This document shows positions 1 to 6,998 of a DNA stretch of 35,550 nt, one piece after another. Each line of letters opens with the position of its first letter. Position 1 is the stretch's first letter. The notes beneath the pieces are model-generated. The model saw only the letters and a program-made list of their open reading frames with translations, was not told the origin of the DNA and ran no database searches. The stretch covers positions 1-35,550 of the forward strand of contig JAQTNX010000007.1 in assembly GCA_028713635.1 (NCBI GenBank), in the 5' to 3' direction. This stretch comes from Candidatus Bipolaricaulis sp. (GTDB lineage Bacteria; Bipolaricaulota; Bipolaricaulia; UBA7950; UBA9294). The translations under genes were made by a program, and so were the position numbers.

Positions 1-1
1 G

Positions 2-220
2 GAACACCAGAACGCTCCGTTCTTCATCCTCGACGAGATCGACGCAGCGCTCGACTTGATGAACGCGAGCCGCCTCGCGCGGATGCTGCAGCAGTATGCG
101 AAGCGCATCCAGGTGATCGTTGTCTCTCACAACGAGGAAACAGTTCGTCATGCGGATCGAGCGTACGGCGTGACAATCAAGCATGGTGCGTCGGAAGTGC
201 TGAGTCTCAAGCTGAACTGA
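2..220 (+). CDS. smc: SMC chromosome-condensation ATPase, C-terminal end (partial)
   Basis: This is the 3' end of a gene cut by the window edge; 72 residues and a TGA stop remain. The visible part is the C-terminal lobe of an ABC-type SMC head: the Walker B stretch FFILDEIDAALD (E is the catalytic glutamate, followed by the D-loop), then VIVVSHNEE, which holds the switch/H-loop histidine, and a short tail ending LSLKLN. SMC dimers organise and segregate the chromosome together with ScpA and ScpB, which follow directly (14 nt to the scpA start). The gene order and the SMC-type D-loop make RecN or RecF less likely. The frame is read from base 2; the N-terminal head lobe, coiled coils and hinge lie outside the window. 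Confidence 0.9.
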   Translation, partial: EHQNAPFFILDEIDAALDLMNASRLARMLQQYAKRIQVIVVSHNEETVRHADRAYGVTIKHGASEVLSLKLN

Positions 221-234
221 AGGAGAACGCTGTC

Positions 235-960
235 GTGGAAGGACTGCGGATTGCTGCGATTCCCGTCGAGGAACTCGTCGGGCAGAGTTGGGAAGGTGTG
301 CTTCACCGCCTGACCGCCGACATGGACCCGTGGGACATCGACGTCTCCGAGCTCGCCCGGCGCTACCGGGACTACCTGCAAGCCCTGCGGGAGTTGGAGT
401 TCGAGATTCCAGGCCGCATGGTCCTCACCTGCTCGATCCTCCTGCGCATGAAGTCGGACCTTCTTCTCGCACAGGAGAGGGCGACGGATCGCGACGGACT
501 GGTCGCCGAGCTTGACGAGGCGGTGGACGAAGCGATGGAGGTCGGCAGCGACCCGGTCGACCCGGGCGGCTTCCGCCTCCCCATCCTTCGCGCGCCTCGA
601 CGTCAGGTCACGCTCCTCGACCTTCGCACCGCTCTCCAGGGAGCCATGAAGGTCAGCCGGCGGCGCGCCGAACGGCTCATCGACCACGTGGACATCGACG
701 ACGAGTACGATCCGTTCCAGGCGTTCGAGCTCGGCGGAGCCGACTTCTCGGAGCGCCTGCATGTCCTGCTCGAGCGGATCAAGAGCCTTCTCTCCGGCCG
801 GCGCGTCCTCAGCTTCTTCAAGCTGCTCGACCGGGGCGACAAGGAGGAGCGCGTCCACCGGTTCTTCGAGGTCCTTCACCTCGCCGCGGAAGGCCAGATC
901 TCCTGCACGCAAAAGGAGTTCCTCGGCGACATCTCGATCCGGCTCGAAGCGGAAGCCTAG
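235..960 (+). CDS. scpA: Segregation and condensation protein A
   Basis: ScpA is the kleisin of the bacterial SMC complex; it bridges the two SMC heads and binds a ScpB dimer. The 241-residue length fits the family. The N-terminal part shows the typical kleisin text around residues 18-80: LLHRL-like VLHRLTADMDPWDIDVSEL, then an ARRYRDYL helix and LLRMKSDLLL. The C-terminal 60 residues (about 178-238) form the predicted winged helix that contacts the SMC head cap. The start is a GTG with AGGAG at 221-225, nine bases upstream. It sits between smc and scpB in one operon. Identification is firm; no odd features were seen. Confidence 0.95.
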   Translation: MEGLRIAAIPVEELVGQSWEGVLHRLTADMDPWDIDVSELARRYRDYLQALRELEFEIPGRMVLTCSILLRMKSDLLLAQERATDRDGLVAELDEAVDEAMEVGSDPVDPGGFRLPILRAPRRQVTLLDLRTALQGAMKVSRRRAERLIDHVDIDDEYDPFQAFELGGADFSERLHVLLERIKSLLSGRRVLSFFKLLDRGDKEERVHRFFEVLHLAAEGQISCTQKEFLGDISIRLEAEA

Positions 961-987
961 CCCTCGTGCGGCCCGAAGGAGACGGAC

Positions 988-1575
988 ATGGATGACGCGA
1001 ACCGCGGAAACGACCTCGCCGTCGTCGAGGCGGCTCTGTTTCTCGCCACGCATCCGTTGACGCGGCGCGCCCTGGCCAAGATCCTCGGAGACGTTCCACT
1101 CGCCTACGTCGACCGCCTCCTTGAGGACCTGCAGAGCGTTTACGCCGACCCGGCGAGGGGAATCGAACTCCACGCCGAGGACGGCCGCGCCCTCCTCCGA
1201 GTCAAGTCCGCGTACGTCGAACGGGTCGCGCACCTCGCCCCGCAGCAGGACATACCTCAACCCGCGCTCCGCACCCTTGCCGTCATCGCCTACAACCAGC
1301 CGATCACGCAAGCCGATGTCGTCCGCGTGCGAGGGAACAAAGCGTACGAGCACATCAAGGACCTCGAGGAGCGGGGGCTCGTGCGCGGCGAGGAGCATGG
1401 ACGGACGGTTCTCCTCTCCGTCACGGAGGACTTCCTCCGCCATTTCGGCCTGAGTACAATCGACGAGTTTCGGTTCCACGCAGCCGGCGCGCCGACCGTC
1501 CAGGAGGCGGGGAGCCCGGAAGCGGAAGCGTCCGGTTCTCTAGACCAGGAGGTTAAGGATGGACAAGACAGCTAA
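988..1575 (+). CDS. scpB: Segregation and condensation protein B
   Basis: ScpB is the winged-helix dimer that completes the SMC-ScpA-ScpB condensin. Diagnostic text includes [20 protein letters not shown] near the N-terminus and [18 protein letters not shown] followed by [19 protein letters not shown] around residues 92-132, the second winged-helix domain. Length is 195 residues, normal for the family. The ATG at 988 has AAGGAG ending at 981, 6 nt upstream. The last 35 residues are an acidic, low-complexity tail, and its 3' end overlaps the rubredoxin start by 17 nt, so the two are probably translationally coupled. It is co-transcribed with smc and scpA. Confidence 0.95.
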   Translation: MDDANRGNDLAVVEAALFLATHPLTRRALAKILGDVPLAYVDRLLEDLQSVYADPARGIELHAEDGRALLRVKSAYVERVAHLAPQQDIPQPALRTLAVIAYNQPITQADVVRVRGNKAYEHIKDLEERGLVRGEEHGRTVLLSVTEDFLRHFGLSTIDEFRFHAAGAPTVQEAGSPEAEASGSLDQEVKDGQDS

Positions 1576-1726
1576 GTGGGAGTGCACGGTCTGCGGGTAC
1601 ATCTATGACCCGGCGGTCGGCGATCCGACCACCGGAGTCAAGCCCGGCACGCCGTTCGAGAAGCTTCCCGACGGATGGACGTGCCCCGACTGCGGAGCCG
1701 GGGCAGAATTGTTCGAACAGATCTAG
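1559..1726 (+). CDS. Rubredoxin
   Basis: A 55-residue rubredoxin, a small cytoplasmic one-electron carrier with a mononuclear Fe(SCys)4 centre, common in anaerobes for oxygen or peroxide reduction. The four ligands are clear: CTVCG (Cys9, Cys12) and CPDCG (Cys42, Cys45). The conserved core [19 protein letters not shown] and FEKLPDGW lies between them. AGGAGG at 1547-1552 sits 6 nt before the ATG, inside scpB. It overlaps scpB by 17 nt, out of frame, and is followed by a strong terminator, so it is the last gene of the smc-scp operon. No oxidoreductase partner is adjacent. Too short for many automatic gene callers, but unmistakable. Confidence 0.95.
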   Translation: MDKTAKWECTVCGYIYDPAVGDPTTGVKPGTPFEKLPDGWTCPDCGAGAELFEQI

Positions 1727-1740
1727 ATCACAAGCCCAGT

Positions 1741-1773
1741 GAAATCGCCCGCACCGACGCGGGCGGTTTCTTC
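1741..1773 (+). terminator. Intrinsic terminator of the smc-scpAB-rubredoxin operon
   Basis: A 12-bp stem, GAAATCGCCCGC paired with GCGGGCGGTTTC (one G-U pair), closes a 6-base loop ACCGAC and is followed by TTCTT. It starts 14 nt after the rubredoxin stop codon. Confidence 0.85.
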
Positions 1774-1802
1774 TTGCGTAAGTCGGACTCTTTTGGTAGG
1801 AT
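1774..1802 (+). promoter_or_regulatory. Possible promoter of the Fe-S assembly operon
   Basis: TTGCGT (1774-1779), 17-bp spacer, TAGGAT (1797-1802). It would start transcription near 1809, 11 nt before the cysteine desulfurase ATG. Both boxes are imperfect, so this is a weak call supported mainly by spacing and by the terminator just upstream. Confidence 0.35.
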
Positions 1803-1819
1803 TTTGGCGGTGATCAACC

Positions 1820-2998
1820 ATGTCCGACCGAGTCTATCTGGACAACAGCGCGACAACGCCCGTCGCCCCTGAGGTCTTGGACGCCATGCGGCCGTACTTC
1901 GACTCCGTCTACGGCAACCCGTCCAGCTTGCACGCGTTCGGGCGCGAGGCTCGCCGGGCCGTGGAGGCAAGCCGGGCGACGATCGCCGAGTTCCTTCGCG
2001 TCCTCCCCGAGGAGGTTGTGTTCACGTCCGGCGCTACGGAGGCCGACAACCTCGCAATCCTCGGCTCGGCGTACGCGCCTCGTCGGAGCGGCGGGCACGT
2101 GGTATCGACGAAGATCGAGCACCACGCCGTGCTGCATTCCATCAACTGGCTCACCTCCCACGGCTTCGACGCCACCCTGCTGGATGTCGACGGCTCGGGC
2201 CGCGTCGAGCCCGATCAGGTTCGAGCCGCGCTCCGCAAGGACACCTTCCTCGTGTCCATCATCGCAGGCAGCAACGAGATCGGGACGCTCGAACCGATCG
2301 CCGAGATCGGCGCGATCTGCCGCGAGCGGGGGATCGCCTTTCACACCGACGCCGTTCAGGCCTTCGGAAAGATCGACCTTCCGACGCCGTCGGTGGACCT
2401 TCTGTCGGCATCGGCCCACAAGCTGCACGGGCCCAAGGGCGTCGGCCTCCTCGTCGTTCGCAAGAAAACGCACATCTCCCCGACAACGCACGGCGGAGGA
2501 CACGAGAGCGGGCGGCGAAGCGGGACGGAGAACGTGCCGGGGATTGTTGGATTCGCCGCCGCGACGCGCCTCGCCGCAAGAGAGCGCGACGAGGTCGGCG
2601 CTCGCATGCGGCGGTTCCGCGCCCGCTTGATCGAAGGGGTCGGCTCGATCCCGGGAACTCGCCTCAACGGACACCCGACGGACAGCCTTCCCCACATCGC
2701 GAACTTCAGCTTCCAGGGAATCGAAGGCGAGAGCCTTGTGATGCGCCTCGACGAGCATGGGATCGCGGCGTCGACCGGGTCGGCCTGCTCGTCGCCCGAC
2801 CTCGAGCCGAGCCACGTTCTCGTGGCCATCGGCGTGCCTCTGTCGATGGCGCACGGCAGTTTGCGCATCAGCACCGGACGACAGACGACGGACGCCGACA
2901 TCGATCGGTTGCTCGATGTCCTCCCGCGCGTCGTCAAGGATCTGCGCGACTTGTCTCCGTTCAAAGTAGGTGAGGCGACGTGTACACCGAGAGAGTAA
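1820..2998 (+). CDS. nifS: Cysteine desulfurase (NifS/IscS family)
   Basis: A PLP enzyme that takes sulfur from L-cysteine as a persulfide and passes it to the scaffold encoded by the next gene. 392 residues, usual length. The start MSDRVYLDNSATTP is the family signature. Lys201 in SASAHKLHGPKG is the PLP-binding lysine, HTDAVQ (about 175-180) contacts the cofactor, and Cys323 in STGSACSS is the persulfide-forming cysteine, placed in the long loop typical of NifS/IscS class I enzymes rather than SufS. The stop overlaps the NifU-like gene by 19 nt, so the two are coupled. A weak SD-like GGTGATC lies just upstream of the ATG, in a short leader. I use nifS because of the NifU-type partner; iscS would serve equally. 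Confidence 0.93.
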   Translation: MSDRVYLDNSATTPVAPEVLDAMRPYFDSVYGNPSSLHAFGREARRAVEASRATIAEFLRVLPEEVVFTSGATEADNLAILGSAYAPRRSGGHVVSTKIEHHAVLHSINWLTSHGFDATLLDVDGSGRVEPDQVRAALRKDTFLVSIIAGSNEIGTLEPIAEIGAICRERGIAFHTDAVQAFGKIDLPTPSVDLLSASAHKLHGPKGVGLLVVRKKTHISPTTHGGGHESGRRSGTENVPGIVGFAAATRLAARERDEVGARMRRFRARLIEGVGSIPGTRLNGHPTDSLPHIANFSFQGIEGESLVMRLDEHGIAASTGSACSSPDLEPSHVLVAIGVPLSMAHGSLRISTGRQTTDADIDRLLDVLPRVVKDLRDLSPFKVGEATCTPRE

Positions 2999-3507
2999 TC
3001 GAGCACTTCCGCCACCCCCACAACATGGGGAAGCTGGCCAACCCATCGGCCATCGGCAAGGTCGGCAACATCGTGTGCGGCGACGTCATGTGGCTCTACA
3101 TCCGAGTGGAGAAAGACGGCCAAGGGCGAGACGTCATCGCCGACGTGTCATGGGAGACGTTCGGATGCACGGCGGCCATCGCCACCTCATCGATGGTGTC
3201 CGACCTGGCAAAGGGAAAGACTCTTCTGGAGGCTATTGCCATCACCAACCAGGACGTCGCCCAGGAGCTCGGCGGCCTTCCCCCGGTGAAGATGCACTGC
3301 TCGGCGCTCGCCGCCGACGCGCTGAACGAAGCGATCCACAACTACCTGTCCGAGCACGGCATGCCCATCCCCGATGCCCTGCGCCGCCGACATGAGAAGA
3401 TCGAGAAGGACGTGGCGGCGCTCGACAAGCGCTACAAGGCCTTCCTCGACCGCGAACAAGCGAAAGAGGGCGCCGCCGCGGCCGGCGAGCCCAACTCATG
3501 CAACTGA
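2980..3507 (+). CDS. nifU: Fe-S cluster assembly scaffold, NifU-N/IscU type
   Basis: The scaffold on which Fe-S clusters are built from desulfurase-derived sulfur. The three cluster cysteines are present: Cys33 in NIVCGD (with the conserved Asp after CG), Cys63 in ETFGCTAAIA, and Cys107 in VKMHCSALAADAL. The GTG start overlaps the end of the desulfurase gene. At 175 residues it is longer than IscU (about 128): residues 130-175 form a charged, Ala-rich helical tail ending in a lone Cys. It lacks the ferredoxin-like and Nfu domains of full-length NifU. It overlaps the Rrf2 gene by 10 nt. Such two-gene nifS-nifU modules are the basic Fe-S system of many anaerobes, and this one may supply the hydrogenase encoded in this window (inference). 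Confidence 0.92.
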   Translation: MYTERVIEHFRHPHNMGKLANPSAIGKVGNIVCGDVMWLYIRVEKDGQGRDVIADVSWETFGCTAAIATSSMVSDLAKGKTLLEAIAITNQDVAQELGGLPPVKMHCSALAADALNEAIHNYLSEHGMPIPDALRRRHEKIEKDVAALDKRYKAFLDREQAKEGAAAAGEPNSCN

Positions 3508-3899
3508 CGAAGAAGGCGAGCTACGGTCTGATCCTCATGCTCGAACTCGCCCGCCTGCCGGCCGACGAGTCGCTCTCCGCAGCCGCGGTCGCCGAGCGAT
3601 GCTCCCTTCCGCCTCCGTTCGTCGAGAAAATCCTCCACCGCCTGCGAACCGCCGGGTTGGTCGAGTCCCGGCAAGGCCGGGCCGGCGGCTACCGCCTTTC
3701 CATTGCGCCGGAGCGGCTGTCCGTGCGCCGCGTCCTCGGGGCCCTCGACGAGCCGATCGACCTGGTTCCTTGCCTCGGGGACGAGCCCCGCTGCGACCTC
3801 GTCTCGATTTGCCCGACGAAGAAAGCATGGGCGCGGATCAACGCCCGAGTGTCGGATCTCCTCGAATCCCTTTCCGTGGGCGACCTGCTCCGAGACTGA
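3498..3899 (+). CDS. Rrf2-family transcription regulator (IscR-like)
   Basis: A 133-residue winged-helix regulator of the Rrf2/IscR family, probably sensing Fe-S status. MQLTKKASYGLILMLELA is the classical Rrf2 N-terminus, and the recognition region LPPPFVEKILHRLRTAGLVESRQGRAGGY is well preserved. Three cysteines, Cys92, Cys99 and Cys105, match the cluster-binding triplet of IscR (92, 98, 104 in E. coli), with one extra residue in the first gap. The start overlaps the scaffold gene by 10 nt. Having the regulator last in the operon, rather than first as in iscRSUA, is notable. A 24-bp palindrome overlapping a promoter starts 52 bp after its stop and is a candidate target (inference). Confidence 0.9.
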   Translation: MQLTKKASYGLILMLELARLPADESLSAAAVAERCSLPPPFVEKILHRLRTAGLVESRQGRAGGYRLSIAPERLSVRRVLGALDEPIDLVPCLGDEPRCDLVSICPTKKAWARINARVSDLLESLSVGDLLRD

Positions 3900-3950
3900 T
3901 CCGCACCCTCCAGCGAAGGTCCAATGTTGCTTGGATTCAGAGTTACGCAT

Positions 3951-3974
3951 CGTCGGTAATGCACATTACTGACG
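3951..3974. promoter_or_regulatory. 24-bp palindrome, operator candidate
   Basis: Two 11-bp arms, CGTCGGTAATG and CATTACTGACG, flank a 2-bp centre (CA); only one position departs from perfect symmetry. The right arm covers the -35 box of the promoter at 3969-3997, the usual position for a repressor site. The neighbouring Rrf2 regulator is the obvious candidate ligand, but the sequence matches no site I can assign with confidence. Confidence 0.55.
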
Positions 3975-3997
3975 CTCCGCGCCGCATGTGGTATAGT
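3969..3997 (+). promoter_or_regulatory. Promoter with extended -10, no ORF downstream
   Basis: CTGACG (3969-3974), 17-bp spacer, TATAGT (3992-3997) preceded by TG one base upstream (extended -10, TGGTATAGT). It reads rightward, yet the next protein gene on this strand is about 8 kb away and the cdsA gene lies in the opposite orientation. Confidence 0.55.
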
Positions 3998-4003
3998 CAC
4001 CCG

Positions 4004-4080
4004 GAGCGAAAAAGAACCCCCTCATCTTTTTCACCACCCGGAGAGGGCGGCCGAGCGAACCTAGCGCGGCCGCCCTACAC
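4004..4080 (+). ncRNA. Possible small RNA with C-rich loop
   Basis: Starting about 7 nt after the -10 box, the transcript would hold a first hairpin (GAAAAAGA 4008-4015 pairing with TCTTTTTC 4025-4032) whose 9-base loop ACCCCCTCA is complementary to Shine-Dalgarno-like G-rich sequence. A second, GC-rich hairpin follows (AGGGCGGCCG 4044-4053 with CGGCCGCCCT 4067-4076). No ATG-started reading frame lies inside. The second hairpin is not followed by a clear U-tract, so the 3' end is uncertain. The element could instead be a long leader or an antisense transcript into cdsA. Confidence 0.3.
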
Positions 4081-4126
4081 TTTGTGCTTCGCTTCGAGGT
4101 CCCCTCTCCTCCGCCATAGGGCAGAT

Positions 4127-4981
4127 CTACAGGAACCGCAGGATGTAGTGGAAGTAGAAGTAGAAGACGGGCAGGGCGAACAGAAGCCCGTCGATGCGGT
4201 CGAGGGCTCCGCCGTGACCGGGGAGGAAGGTGCCCGAGTCCTTCACGTCCGCCGCACGCTTCAGTTTCGACGCGAACACATCGCCCAGCTGGGTCGCGCA
4301 GCTCACGAAGAGCCCGGAGATGAGGATGTGGTGGAATCCGTTCCAGAAGACGAGTTCCCTCCACACCGGGGACAGTGTCGCGCCGACGACGCCTCCCGCG
4401 ATCGCCACGACGAGGCCTCCGGCGACTCCCTCCCACGTCTTCTTCGGGCTGACGTTGGGAAACGCCTTGTGCTTCCCGAAGGCCGTTCCGACGAAGTAGG
4501 CGCCGGCGTCATAGCCCCACACCATCAGGAGGACGATGACCGCATTGACGCCGCCCACGTGTGGCGGGTATCCCGCGGCTCCCATGTAGATCAGGTAGAA
4601 GTAGTGCAGGAGCCAGGGGATGTACAGAAGGCCGAACACCCCTGCCACCGCCTGGAGGAACCCCGTCCGGTGCGGGAGGATGCCCAGGTATCGCAGCACC
4701 TGGTACGCGATGGCGAGGAGGAGAACGACCTCGGCATACCGGCCGCCGAATGCGACGTAGCTCGCGACAAGAATGGGAATCCAGATCAGGAACTCCGGCG
4801 CCGCGAGCGGAATGCCGAGCTTCCGCATGAGCTGCAGGTACTCGATCGCCGCGAGGTACGCAATCGCCAGGATGACGAACCCGGAAATCCAGCGGATGTC
4901 GAACCGGGCTCCCACGTAGAGCACCCCGAAGATGACGCCGCCGGCGACGACTCCGCTCGCCAGACGCTTGAGTACGTTCAT
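4127..4981 (-). CDS. cdsA: Phosphatidate cytidylyltransferase
   Basis: CdsA makes CDP-diacylglycerol from CTP and phosphatidic acid, the branch point for membrane phospholipids. 284 residues with about eight hydrophobic segments. The family signature spans residues 238-264: SKLKRAADVKDSG, then FLPGHGGALDRID, with the metal-binding Asp of the D-R-[IL]-D end. The upstream part of the active site, PNVSPKKTWEG (175-185), is also present. The ATG overlaps the uppS stop (ATGA). It is the last gene of the dprA-to-cdsA operon; no convincing terminator with a U-tract follows on this strand. uppS-cdsA pairing is widespread in bacteria and supports both calls. Confidence 0.95.
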   Translation of the reverse strand: MNVLKRLASGVVAGGVIFGVLYVGARFDIRWISGFVILAIAYLAAIEYLQLMRKLGIPLAAPEFLIWIPILVASYVAFGGRYAEVVLLLAIAYQVLRYLGILPHRTGFLQAVAGVFGLLYIPWLLHYFYLIYMGAAGYPPHVGGVNAVIVLLMVWGYDAGAYFVGTAFGKHKAFPNVSPKKTWEGVAGGLVVAIAGGVVGATLSPVWRELVFWNGFHHILISGLFVSCATQLGDVFASKLKRAADVKDSGTFLPGHGGALDRIDGLLFALPVFYFYFHYILRFL

Positions 4982-5724
4982 TCAGCCACCTCCGCCACGG
5001 CCCCGAACCGCCGCTCGCGCTTCTGGAAGTCGTCGATCGCCATGACGAGATCGGCGGGAGAGAAGTCCGGCCACAAGACGTCCGTGAAGTAGAGCTCCGC
5101 GTAGGCGGACTGCCAGAGGAGGAAGTTCGAGAACCGTCGCTCGCCGCTCGTACGGATCACGAGGTCCGGATCCGGAGTCCCCGCCGTGTCGAGTCGCCGG
5201 GCGATCGCTTCCGCGCTCACGTCGTCCGGAGTCAGCCGCCCCTGCGCGACGTCAGCGAGGATCCGTCGGCAGGCGTGCGTGATGTCCTGTCGTCCTCCGT
5301 AGGAGAGCGCGATCGTCACGTTGAGGTTCGTCCCACATGCCGTGGTCTCGACCGCATTCGCCACCGTCCTCTGCATTGCGACCGGCAGCGTCGACACGTC
5401 GCCGATCACGCGAAGTCGAATGCCCGAATCCACGAACTCGCCGAGGTGCTCGGCGATGAACCGATCGAGTAGGGCCAAGAGGAAGTCGACTTCGGCCTTC
5501 GGGCGCCCCCAGTTCTCCGCGGAGAACGCAAAGAGTGTGATGTAAGCGACTCCGAGTCTGCGACCGACAAAGCGTACCAGCCTCTCCGCGGCGCGAGCGC
5601 CGGCCTCGTGCCCCGCCGTCCGAGGGAGGCCCCGCGCTCGCGCCCACCGGCCGTTGCCGTCCATGATCAGGGCGACATGCCGAGGTACGCCGATTGAGGT
5701 GACCCGCTCGAGCAGCGTCTTCAT
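4978..5724 (-). CDS. uppS: Undecaprenyl diphosphate synthase
   Basis: The cis-prenyltransferase that extends farnesyl diphosphate with isopentenyl units to the C55 carrier lipid for peptidoglycan and polysaccharide export. 248 residues, normal size. The catalytic motif HVALIMDGNGRWA (Asp22) is near the N-terminus. FAFSAENWGRP follows around residues 66-76, and the C-terminal pyrophosphate/Mg motif RTSGERRFSNFLLWQ with AYAELYF is intact. The start overlaps the folC stop and the stop overlaps cdsA, each as ATGA, so translation of folC, uppS and cdsA should be coupled. Confidence 0.96.
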   Translation of the reverse strand: MKTLLERVTSIGVPRHVALIMDGNGRWARARGLPRTAGHEAGARAAERLVRFVGRRLGVAYITLFAFSAENWGRPKAEVDFLLALLDRFIAEHLGEFVDSGIRLRVIGDVSTLPVAMQRTVANAVETTACGTNLNVTIALSYGGRQDITHACRRILADVAQGRLTPDDVSAEAIARRLDTAGTPDPDLVIRTSGERRFSNFLLWQSAYAELYFTDVLWPDFSPADLVMAIDDFQKRERRFGAVAEVAE

Positions 5725-6998
5725 CCGGCGCAGAGCTCCCGACGCGCCTCCGCAACAACTGTAAGAGACCCCGTCACCACCACCACGTCCTCCGCCCCCG
5801 CGCGGGCCACGACGTCCCGAACCGCCCGTGCGACCGAATCATAGCACGAGGGCTCCGTCGCGTACTTCCGGACGCGCGCCGCAAGATCGTCGACGCCAAG
5901 CGCCCGTGGGCTTTCGGAACGACACACGGCGACGTGTTCGAACACCGGGACGAGGGTGTCGACCATCGCGTCGACATCCTTGTCCGCGAGGATTCCGAGA
6001 ATGAGGCGACGGCGGCGCCGGTCCGGAGCCCAGCGGGCGACGTCACGCGCCAACTCCTCGGCGCCGGCGAGGTTGTGGGCTCCTTCGAGCACGACGACCG
6101 GTCGCCGGCAAACAACCTCGGACCGCCCCGGCCACTGCGCCGCGCCCATCCCCTGCCGAACCGCATCGGACGGAATCGCGACCCCGGAGGCGCGAAGGAG
6201 CTGCACGGCCCGCAGGACAAGCCTCACGTTCTCGAGCTGGTACCCCCCAACCAAGCCCAGCTCGATCCGCGTCGGCAGGCCGTCGCTTTCCACCACGTAT
6301 TCCACGCGATCCAGGTCGGAAGAACCTCGCGTCACGGCGAGGCGGTCGGCCGAATGGAGCGGCGCCCCGACGGCGACGCACTCGGCGCGTACAACGCCGG
6401 CAACGCCCTCCGGAAGCGGACCGACGAGGAACGGGACACCCTGCTTCGCGATCCCCGCCTTCTCCCACGCGATCTTCTCCGGGGTGTCGCCCAGGATCGC
6501 GGTGTGATCGAGGGTCACGTTCGTCAGGATCGAGAGCACGGGAGAGACGACGTTCGTCGCGTCGAATCGACCCCCAAGGCCCACTTCGACGACGGCGACA
6601 TCGACCTCGGCGCTCCGGAAGTGCTCGAAGGCGATCGCCGTGATGGCCTCGAACTGGCTCGGCACGTCCGGGTCGGCGAAGAGGGCCTCCGCGAGCCGGG
6701 CGGCTCCCAAGGCGAGGTCCACCTCAGAGATCCAGACCCCGTCGACGCAGATCCGATCGCGAAAGTCCTCAACCTCGGGAGACGTGTACCGCCCCACGCG
6801 ATACCCGGCCGTTCGCAGGATGTTGTCGAGCATCGCCACGACCGATCCCTTGCCGTTCGTCCCCGCGACATGAACCGAAGGGAATGCTCGTTCAGGATTC
6901 CCGAGAACTGCGAGCAGGCGCCGCACGCGCGCAAGCCCCGGCTTCACGAGAAGGCGAGGCAGGCGATCGAGGAGCGCCCGAGCCTCGGCGTAGTTCAC
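5721..6998 (-). CDS. folC: Folylpolyglutamate synthase / dihydrofolate synthase
   Basis: A Mur-ligase-type ATP-dependent enzyme that adds glutamate to dihydropteroate and/or folates in the cytoplasm. 425 residues. The P-loop GTNGKGS is at residues 46-52. GRYTSPEVEDFRDRI matches the folate-binding loop, EVGLGGRFDATNV is the family's second signature, LTNVTLDHTAILGDT continues the central domain, and EGAHN in the C-terminal half is the usual FolC/Mur text. The start is GTG, directly abutting the valS stop, with GGAGG four bases upstream inside valS. Whether it has both activities cannot be told from sequence; no separate folA/folP is in the window. Confidence 0.94.
   Translation of the reverse strand: MNYAEARALLDRLPRLLVKPGLARVRRLLAVLGNPERAFPSVHVAGTNGKGSVVAMLDNILRTAGYRVGRYTSPEVEDFRDRICVDGVWISEVDLALGAARLAEALFADPDVPSQFEAITAIAFEHFRSAEVDVAVVEVGLGGRFDATNVVSPVLSILTNVTLDHTAILGDTPEKIAWEKAGIAKQGVPFLVGPLPEGVAGVVRAECVAVGAPLHSADRLAVTRGSSDLDRVEYVVESDGLPTRIELGLVGGYQLENVRLVLRAVQLLRASGVAIPSDAVRQGMGAAQWPGRSEVVCRRPVVVLEGAHNLAGAEELARDVARWAPDRRRRRLILGILADKDVDAMVDTLVPVFEHVAVCRSESPRALGVDDLAARVRKYATEPSCYDSVARAVRDVVARAGAEDVVVVTGSLTVVAEARRELCAG

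Noticed and set aside
4044-4076. Terminator of the dprA-to-cdsA operon
   Set aside because: The hairpin is strong, but on the minus strand it is followed by CTCCGGG with no U-tract; it is described instead as part of the candidate small RNA.
3374-5092. Plus-strand open frame of 572 codons
   Set aside because: It crosses nifU, the Rrf2 gene and the antisense of cdsA in the wrong frame, with low-complexity Arg/Pro/Asp-rich translation.
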